A DNA stretch of 64,000 bases from Allomeiothermus silvanus DSM 9946 (lineage in GTDB: Bacteria; Deinococcota; Deinococci; Deinococcales; Thermaceae): contig NC_014212.1 in NCBI RefSeq assembly GCF_000092125.1, forward strand, positions 950,001 through 1,014,000. The letters are read 5' to 3'. The translations under genes were made by a program, and so were the position numbers. Below the pieces are notes generated by a model. It saw only the letters and a program-made list of their open reading frames with translations. It searched no databases and was not told the DNA's origin. Below, one piece after another: positions 58,995 to 64,000 of this stretch. Each line of letters begins with the position of its first letter. Position 1 is the first letter of the stretch.

Positions 58995-59836
58995 TCACCC
59001 TGGGGTGGGCCTGCCTGGACCAGCGCTTTTACGTCGCGGAATTTCCCCCCACCCATAGCCGTACGCCGGTGCGGGCTTTTCGCCAGGCTATCGGCGGCCC
59101 GGCGGCGGTAGCGGCCCAAGCTGTCGCCCGGCTCGGGGGTGAGGTGCTCCTGCTCTCCCGCCGCGGCTCGGATGAGGTGGGGGAGGGCCTCGAGGCCGCC
59201 CTGCGGGCTGAGGGGGTGCGTACCCGTTTCACGCTGGGCAGTGAGACCCCTGTCAGCGCGGTGCTGGTGGCCCCGGACGGCGAGCGCTACATTTTCCCCT
59301 ACCGCCCCGAATTGCCCGCCGAGCCGGACTGGGTGCCGGAGGAGGTGCTGGAGGGGGTTGGGGCGGTGCTGATTGACCATCGCTGGATCCAGGCCGGGCT
59401 TGCCCTAACCAAGGCGGCCCGCACGCGCGGCATCCCGGTGGTGCTCGACCTCGACCATGATCGCCCCGAGGCTTGGGAATTGGTCCCTCGGGTAAGCCAC
59501 GTGGTGGCCTCGGAGGAATTGGCCCGGCAGGTAGGTGGGGTAGAGGCCCTGTTCGGGCGCATCCCCGGCTGGGCGGCGGTGACGCTGGGGGCGGGCGGGG
59601 TGCGCCACCGCGCGGGCCAGATCCCTGCGTTCAAGGTGGAGGTCAAGGACTCGACGGGGGCCGGGGATGTCTACCACGGGGCGTTCGCGCTCGCGCTCGC
59701 CGAAGGGCGGGGAGAGCTCGAGGCCCTGCGTTTTGCCGCGGCGGTTTCAGCGCTCCATGTGCAAAGCGGAGAACCCCCCAGCAGGCCCGAAGTTGAGGCA
59801 TTGTTAAGAGGTGAACATGAAGACAACCCCTGCTAA
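58982..59836 (+). CDS. PfkB-family sugar kinase, YihV-like (sulfofructose kinase candidate)
   Basis: This 284-residue kinase has the first PfkB motif IGGPAAVAAQAVARLGGEV (38-56) and the second, DSTGAGDVYHGAFALALAEG, with catalytic Asp229. Compared from memory with E. coli YihV, segments GERYIFPY, LIDHRWIQAG and IPAFKVEVKDSTGAGDVYHG align closely. The sulfonate-contacting Arg of YihV (R138) matches Arg134 and its Lys27 matches Arg27, while its Asn109 is Pro here. The call is therefore plausible but needs testing; KDG or fructose kinase are alternatives. It overlaps both neighbours. Confidence 0.72.
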   Translation: MARVITLGWACLDQRFYVAEFPPTHSRTPVRAFRQAIGGPAAVAAQAVARLGGEVLLLSRRGSDEVGEGLEAALRAEGVRTRFTLGSETPVSAVLVAPDGERYIFPYRPELPAEPDWVPEEVLEGVGAVLIDHRWIQAGLALTKAARTRGIPVVLDLDHDRPEAWELVPRVSHVVASEELARQVGGVEALFGRIPGWAAVTLGAGGVRHRAGQIPAFKVEVKDSTGAGDVYHGAFALALAEGRGELEALRFAAAVSALHVQSGEPPSRPEVEALLRGEHEDNPC

Positions 59837-60806
59837 AGCCCGCGCTTATAGCCGCATCGGAGACGGAGCGATGCGCTTTGGAGCCCTCGCTATCGACCAG
59901 CGCCCACCCCTGATGAACCTGGTGGCCCAGGCGCTCGGGAAAGACCCCGAGGGGGTAGCGGCGGAAGTGGCCGAACTCAAGGGCCTCCTGGCCGATACCC
60001 TGGCGCGCAGCGCTACCGGCATCCTTATTGACCCCTACTACGCCTTCCCCGCCGCCATGCCCCTCCTTCCCCGCGAGATCGGGCTAATGCTAACCCTCGA
60101 GCACCACCGCTTCGAGACCGTCGAGGGCGGCTGGCGCAAAAGCCAACTCATCCCCGGCTGGAGCGTGGAGCGGGCCGTGCAAATAGGAGCCGACGGCCTG
60201 AAGCTTTTGGCCTGGCACCGCCCCGATGCGCCCGCCGAGGCCGTCCAGCACCAGCTCGAGCTGGTGCGTAAGGTGGGGGAAGAGTGCCAGAAAGCCGACC
60301 GCCTCTTCATCTTCGAGGTGCTGCCCTACCCCCTCCCCGGCGAGGACGAGGCCGCCTACAAGGCCAAGCTGCGCGAGATGTCGCTCGAGATCGCCGCTGC
60401 CTTCGCCGACCCCGGCTTCCACATCGACCTCTACAAGCTGGCCATCCCCGGCGCGGCCAGCCTGGTGCGGGAGTGGGGCGGCAGCGCCTACAGCCTGGAT
60501 GACCTCGAGGCCGATATGAAGGAGTACAGCAAGCTCCCGGCCCCCTGGCTTTTGCTTTCGGGTGGCCTCAACACCGACCAGTTCGTCGACGCCTTCGAGC
60601 GCGCCGCCAGCGCGGGGGCGCGGGGCTATTTGGCCGGGCGGGCCATCTGGCAACACCCTTTGCGCAAATATCCTGACTTGGCCGCCACCCGCGCGGCGCT
60701 GCTGGAGGAGGGCCGCGAAGCCCTGGACCGCCTTAACGAGGTGCTGCTGAGCATTCCACCGATGTTCCCTCAGGTGGAATGGGTGCTGGAGGGGGTGGCT
60801 GGCTAG
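59817..60806 (+). CDS. Class I aldolase of the LacD/YihT family, sulfofructose-1-phosphate aldolase candidate
   Basis: This 329-residue TIM-barrel aldolase has the N-terminal GALAIDQRPPLMNLVAQ motif, the Schiff-base Lys207 in FHIDLYKLAIPG, and the phosphate-binding end ILLSGG-type segment LLLSGGLNTDQFVDAFERAA followed by GARGYLAGRAIW, which resembles E. coli YihT. LacD relatives cleave tagatose bisphosphate, YihT cleaves 6-sulfofructose-1-phosphate to DHAP and sulfolactaldehyde. Kinase context supports a 1-phosphate substrate. ATG 59817 has TAAGAGGTG before it and overlaps the kinase by 20 bases; GTG 59811 is an alternative. Confidence 0.75.
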   Translation: MKTTPAKARAYSRIGDGAMRFGALAIDQRPPLMNLVAQALGKDPEGVAAEVAELKGLLADTLARSATGILIDPYYAFPAAMPLLPREIGLMLTLEHHRFETVEGGWRKSQLIPGWSVERAVQIGADGLKLLAWHRPDAPAEAVQHQLELVRKVGEECQKADRLFIFEVLPYPLPGEDEAAYKAKLREMSLEIAAAFADPGFHIDLYKLAIPGAASLVREWGGSAYSLDDLEADMKEYSKLPAPWLLLSGGLNTDQFVDAFERAASAGARGYLAGRAIWQHPLRKYPDLAATRAALLEEGREALDRLNEVLLSIPPMFPQVEWVLEGVAG

Positions 60807-60927
60807 GAACGGTGTCGGATAGCTCGAGAGCTAGGGCTATGTTGCAGAGCCTTGCCAGGTTCGAAAGTCCCCATCCCTCCGAACATCATGGCCTTGTTGG
60901 TCAAAGCTGTATACTGGCTGGACTCAT

Positions 60928-61560
60928 ATGGCATTTATCGGAACGTTTCCCGTGAATCAGGCTACGGGCGAGGTTCGCGCGATGTACGAGCGCGCGCAGG
61001 CCAACCTCGGCTACGTGCCCAACTACGCCAAGGTCTTCAGCCTGCGCCCGGAGGTGATGGGCGCGTGGTCCGGCCTGCTGGCGAGCATCCGGGGGCACAT
61101 GGACCTGCGGCGCTACGAACTCGTCACGCTGGCGACGGCCAGGGCCCTGCACAGCTCGTACTGCATGCTCGCCCACGGCACCATCCTGCGGCGGCAGTTC
61201 TACGGCCCCGAGCAGTTGGCCGCCATCGCCGGCGGCACCGCCGACGCTGGCCTCGAGCCCGCCGAAGCCGCGATGATGGCCTTCGCGGAGCGGGTGGCTA
61301 AAGACGCCAGTTCCATCACCGCCAGCGACGTGGAGGGCTTGCGGGCCCACGGTTTCACCGACGCTGAGATCTTCGACATCGCCGCCGCTGCCGCCGCCCG
61401 CTGCTTCTTCAGCAAGCTCCTCGACGCACTGGGCGCCGAGCCCGACTCGGTGTACCTGGAGCTCGAGGACGACCTGCGCCGCCGGCTGACCCCTGGGCGG
61501 CCCGTCAGCGCGGCGCCGGTGGAGCGGGTGCCGGAAGTGCCTGCGGCAGGGGAGGGCTAG
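60928..61560 (+). CDS. Carboxymuconolactone decarboxylase/AhpD-family protein
   Basis: This 210-residue all-helical protein has the CMD motif region ELVTLATARALHSSYCMLAH with Cys79 and His83. The first Cys of the AhpD CxxC pair is replaced by Ser, so a single-Cys member is present. Family members act as peroxidase partners or decarboxylases; the function here is unknown. The last 25 residues are Pro/Ala-rich. It starts 121 bp after the aldolase, with TATACT about 15 bases before the ATG, so it may be a separate transcript. Confidence 0.8.
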   Translation: MAFIGTFPVNQATGEVRAMYERAQANLGYVPNYAKVFSLRPEVMGAWSGLLASIRGHMDLRRYELVTLATARALHSSYCMLAHGTILRRQFYGPEQLAAIAGGTADAGLEPAEAAMMAFAERVAKDASSITASDVEGLRAHGFTDAEIFDIAAAAAARCFFSKLLDALGAEPDSVYLELEDDLRRRLTPGRPVSAAPVERVPEVPAAGEG

Positions 61561-61711
61561 CCTCGTCCAGCTGGTAACGTTGCTTAAGCGCCCCGAATCA
61601 GTTTGCCCGCCCATCGGACCTGCGCAACTCGAGCTTGCCTGCCCGCTTCCGGCTGAACCGGGGGCGGGGTGGGGCGGCGGGCGCGGGCTGATGGGGAGCC
61701 TCGAGGTGTAT

Positions 61712-61730
61712 TTTATGTTATAAACATAAA
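61712..61730. promoter_or_regulatory. Palindrome directly before the AraC-type gene
   Basis: TTTATGTTATAAACATAAA is a perfect 8+3+8 inverted repeat ending one base before the ATG at 61732. It contains TATAAA, which could serve as a -10 for a nearly leaderless transcript, so binding here would directly block expression. It is probably an autoregulatory operator. Confidence 0.55.
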
Positions 61731-61731
61731 C

Positions 61732-62169
61732 ATGGTTTCTCCTCAAACCTACCGACGGCTGGTTCGAGCCCGCGAGTTTATTCGGGATGCCCATGCCCGG
61801 CGCATCAGCTTGGGGGAGATTGCGCAGCACGCTAACCTCTCACCCCACCACTTTCTGCGAGCGTATAAACGGGCGTTCCAAGAGAACCCCCACGATTACC
61901 TCACCCGGGTGCGCCTCGAGCGAGCCAAAACCCTGCTCAGGCGCGGCGGCATGAGCGTGAGCGAGGCTTGCCTGGCGGTGGGCTTCGAGAGCTTCTCCAC
62001 CTTCAGCGGACTATTCTTGCGCGAGGTGGGTCTACCGCCTTCGCAGTACCGCAAGTACGCCAGAAGCCAGTTCCCCATCCCTGTGGTTTACCGCAGCCTC
62101 TTCGTGCCCGCGTGCTTTTTGCGGATGTATAGGGTCTTGGATCGGGAAGGCAATTTTGAAGAAGCATAA
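61732..62169 (+). CDS. AraC-family transcriptional regulator (HTH only)
   Basis: This 145-residue protein is mostly the two-HTH AraC domain: ISLGEIAQHANLSPHHFLRA, YLTRVRLERAKTLLRRGGMS, and SEACLAVGFESFSTFSGLFL with the family signature. There is no separate ligand domain, and a 30-residue tail follows. The ATG at 61732 is preferred over the frame start at 61669. The VOC gene 42 bp downstream on the same strand is a likely partner or target. Confidence 0.88.
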   Translation: MVSPQTYRRLVRAREFIRDAHARRISLGEIAQHANLSPHHFLRAYKRAFQENPHDYLTRVRLERAKTLLRRGGMSVSEACLAVGFESFSTFSGLFLREVGLPPSQYRKYARSQFPIPVVYRSLFVPACFLRMYRVLDREGNFEEA

Positions 62170-62211
62170 CCGGGGCTTTGATGTTATGCTCTAGGCAGAA
62201 AGGAGCAGAAT

Positions 62212-62628
62212 ATGCTTATTCGTCAGAGCCACACCACCATCTATGTGCTGGATCAGGACAGGGCCCTCGAGTTCTACCACGGCATCTTGGGCCTGGAGGT
62301 GCGCACCGACATGCGCATGGAGCAGGGCTTTCGCTGGCTCACCGTGGGCCCCAAGGCCCAGCCCGACCTGGAGATCGTGCTGATGCCGGTCCAGGCGGGC
62401 CCGGCGATGGATGCCGAGACCGCTGGGCACCTCCGGGCGTTGCTGGAGAAGGGCGCAATGGGAATAGGGGTCTTCGAGACCGACGACATCCAGCGGGATT
62501 ATGCCGAGTTGAGCGCAAAGGGAGTTCATTTCACGGATCCCCCTAGGGAGCATTTCTACGGCATTGACGCGGGCGTGCGCGACAACTCAGGCAACTGGTT
62601 CAGACTGGTGCAGCGGAAGAAGGGATAG
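62212..62628 (+). CDS. VOC-superfamily (glyoxalase/bleomycin-resistance-like) protein
   Basis: This 138-residue protein has the paired beta-alpha-beta VOC modules: QSHTTIYVLDQDRALEFYHG with GILGLEVRTDM, and GIGVFETDDIQRDYAELSAK with DNSGNWFRLVQ at the end. Possible metal ligands are His7, Glu57 and residues in the second module. Substrate unknown. It has AAGGAGCAG before the ATG and lies behind the AraC-type gene. Confidence 0.88.
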   Translation: MLIRQSHTTIYVLDQDRALEFYHGILGLEVRTDMRMEQGFRWLTVGPKAQPDLEIVLMPVQAGPAMDAETAGHLRALLEKGAMGIGVFETDDIQRDYAELSAKGVHFTDPPREHFYGIDAGVRDNSGNWFRLVQRKKG

Positions 62629-62765
62629 CTCGAGGTCTGTCTCGTTGATAAGTACCCCCATGGGAAGTGCGGAACCGTATACCGAAGCCGGTCATGTCTG
62701 CAAAGCTTCCCGTGGGGATCCCAAAACGAAGGAAAGTCTCTGTTGGAGGCCCACGGGAGGTTTCT

Positions 62766-63224
62766 ATGAGCTCAGATAAAGATGTGCAAAAATCCCCTAA
62801 GCGTCGCCGCGACCAGCAAGAAACTCAGGGATTTACCGCGGAGGAACGGGCTGCCATGAAGGAGCGCGCCCGGGAGCTGAAAGCGGGCAAGGCCGACGGG
62901 GAAAGCGCCGTACTCGCGAAGATTGCCGAGATGCCGGAACCGGACCGCTCTATAGCCGAGCGGATTCATGCCATCATCAAGGCCAGTGCGCCGTCTCTCT
63001 CGCCGAAAACCTGGTACGGGATGCCCGCTTATGCCAAGGACGGCAAGGTCGTGTGTTTCTTCACCCCTGCATCGAAGTTCAACGCCAGGTACGCGACATT
63101 AGGCTTCAATGACGCGGCAAACCTCGACGAGGGCAACATGTGGCCAACCTCCTTTGCGCTGAAGGAGCTGACGCCTGCCGAAGAGGCCAGGATTGCGGCG
63201 CTGGTGAAGAAAGCGGTGGGCTAG
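62766..63224 (+). CDS. DUF1801-family protein
   Basis: This 152-residue protein has a Lys/Arg-rich N-terminus ([20 protein letters not shown]) and a DUF1801-like core: [20 protein letters not shown], then [20 protein letters not shown]. YdhG of Bacillus, a putative iron chaperone, belongs to this fold, but the role is unknown. ATG 62766 is chosen because the frame to 62667 does not look like coding sequence. Confidence 0.82.
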   Translation: MSSDKDVQKSPKRRRDQQETQGFTAEERAAMKERARELKAGKADGESAVLAKIAEMPEPDRSIAERIHAIIKASAPSLSPKTWYGMPAYAKDGKVVCFFTPASKFNARYATLGFNDAANLDEGNMWPTSFALKELTPAEEARIAALVKKAVG

Positions 63225-63545
63225 GGGCTGTGGCATGCCTGCTTCGCGCAAGGCTTCTGTATAGTGCGTTGAACACAACCGGGACCTACCGAGAACGCCT
63301 GACGATGGAGAAAAAGTGCTGTCGAGAGCGCTACCTTCTGAATAGAAGCCGATATATTGCGCTAGCCCGTGTTTCCCTGACCCTTCGATGCTACTTGCCA
63401 TGAAAGGCGGCGGATCATGTGCTTAGGGCGAAAAACACTGCGAACCTCGATAAAAAGGAGGAAATCTTGGGTGAGGATCGTTTCTGATCATCGGACATGT
63501 CAAATAACTGATTTTACGCGGTTGAGTTTATAGGGCATAAAATAG
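63225..63545. other. Intergenic region with a possible truncated gene start
   Basis: No complete gene is evident. AAAAAGGAGGAAATC followed by TTGGGTGAGGATCG and a TGA gives a strong ribosome-binding site with only six codons behind it. This may be the 5' stub of a gene cut by the IS that begins nearby (transposase start 63575). The left IS border is not resolved. Confidence 0.35.
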
Positions 63546-63571
63546 GGCTTCCTGTGGACACAGGAGGCCCG
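63546..63571 (+). promoter_or_regulatory. Hairpin that hides the transposase ribosome-binding site
   Basis: GGGCTTCCTGT pairs with ACAGGAGGCCC (one G-U or mismatch) around GGAC. The right arm contains the AGGAGG of the transposase, four bases before its ATG. In a read-through transcript from outside the IS this would close the site, as known for inhibitory hairpins of IS10 and IS50. Confidence 0.5.
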
Positions 63572-63574
63572 ATA

Positions 63575-64000
63575 TGAATCTACCACGCCCGATGGTAAAG
63601 GCTGTTGAAGCAATGATGAAAGCTGCGGATACCCGAAGCTGCTTGGGGATAGCAGAGGGATGTAAATATGCCCATGACAGCATTTATCGAGCTTTGGAGG
63701 TGGAGCTGGAGCGGTATTTCACGTGCTGTTTGGCCTTGTTGAAGCGGTTAGGAGGGTTAGGGAAGGGCTATCTGATCTTGGATGACGTGGTGATTGCCTG
63801 CTGGCAACGGGGGCTACTGGATTTACCTAAGGTTATGGACACTTCCACAGGGCAGTATGTGTGGGGTTTTTGTGTGGTGGTGCTGCTGTGGACGAATGGA
63901 TGGATTCGTCTGCCGCTGGCCTTTCGGGGGTGTTGGAGTGATGAAGGTGAAGGGCGAAACAAACACACTCTGGCCATGGAACTGCTGTTGTGGGCGGTGG
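63575..64000 (+). CDS. IS4/IS701-like transposase, 3' part cut by the window edge
   Basis: The open frame runs 142 codons from ATG 63575 to the window end without a stop. It has YLILDDVVIACWQRGLLDL with a catalytic-like Asp pair and STGQYVWGFCVVVLLWTNGW, as in IS701/IS4-type DDE transposases. A hairpin at 63546-63571 precedes it. The base composition is lower in G+C than the neighbours, fitting foreign origin. The rest of the element lies beyond the window. Confidence 0.7.

Overview
The window reads as a chromosomal segment of a thermophile of the Deinococcus-Thermus phylum, most likely Meiothermus/Allomeiothermus (inference). The reasons are high G+C, very dense short-spaced genes, extreme abundance of the hexamer CTCGAG, and a Thermaceae-like gene set (amylosucrase, RarA, PpsA/PpsR, CrtI, SufCBD-SufS-SufU, isocitrate lyase). 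No rRNA, tRNA or CRISPR array was found.

Layout. 1-23 kb is ordinary housekeeping and small-metabolism sequence: an APH(3')-like kinase, adenine deaminase, an SDR, acetyltransferases, cold-shock protein, DnaJ, amylosucrase, PaiB, serine-pyruvate-type aminotransferase, RarA, PaaX, MATE, ThrS, gluconokinase with an MFS transporter, an S41 protease and a KynB-like hydrolase. 23-33 kb is reworked by three insertion sequences. An ISAs1-like element (1144 bp, 9-bp target duplication) interrupts the first codons of a uracil-DNA-glycosylase-like gene. A decayed IS982-like element lies before an inositol-dehydrogenase-like gene. An IS481-like element sits exactly at the iolB/iolR overlap and fuses its transposase in frame to the DeoR-type regulator. 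33-50 kb holds ppsA with its divergent regulator ppsR, crtI, an ABC exporter, the sufCBD-Rieske-sufS-sufU cluster, a 946-residue P-loop/TPR protein and isocitrate lyase.

The most interesting block is 50.1-60.8 kb. A divergent GntR regulator is followed by a co-directional run: split UxaA-type lyase (SuyA/SuyB-like), D-2-hydroxyacid dehydrogenase (SlcC-like), malate/L-lactate-type dehydrogenase (ComC-like), a CUT1 sugar ABC importer lacking its ATPase (binding protein and two permeases), a FucI/AraA-fold sugar isomerase, a PfkB kinase resembling sulfofructose kinase YihV, and a LacD/YihT-type class I aldolase. Together these would import a sulfosugar, isomerise, phosphorylate and cleave it, then epimerise sulfolactate through two dehydrogenases and split off sulfite. 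That would be complete sulfoquinovose catabolism (sulfo-EMP plus desulfonation) in one operon of a thermophile. It is an inference from family membership and gene order. A sulfolactaldehyde dehydrogenase and a sulfoquinovosidase are not present in the window. Every non-overlapping gap in the transporter half carries short palindromic or tandem repeats built from GTCGTACG or ACGCAAGACGC motifs.

60.9-64 kb is an accessory tail: a carboxymuconolactone-decarboxylase-family protein, an AraC regulator behind a palindrome, a VOC protein, a DUF1801 protein and the 5' part of another IS transposase cut by the window edge.
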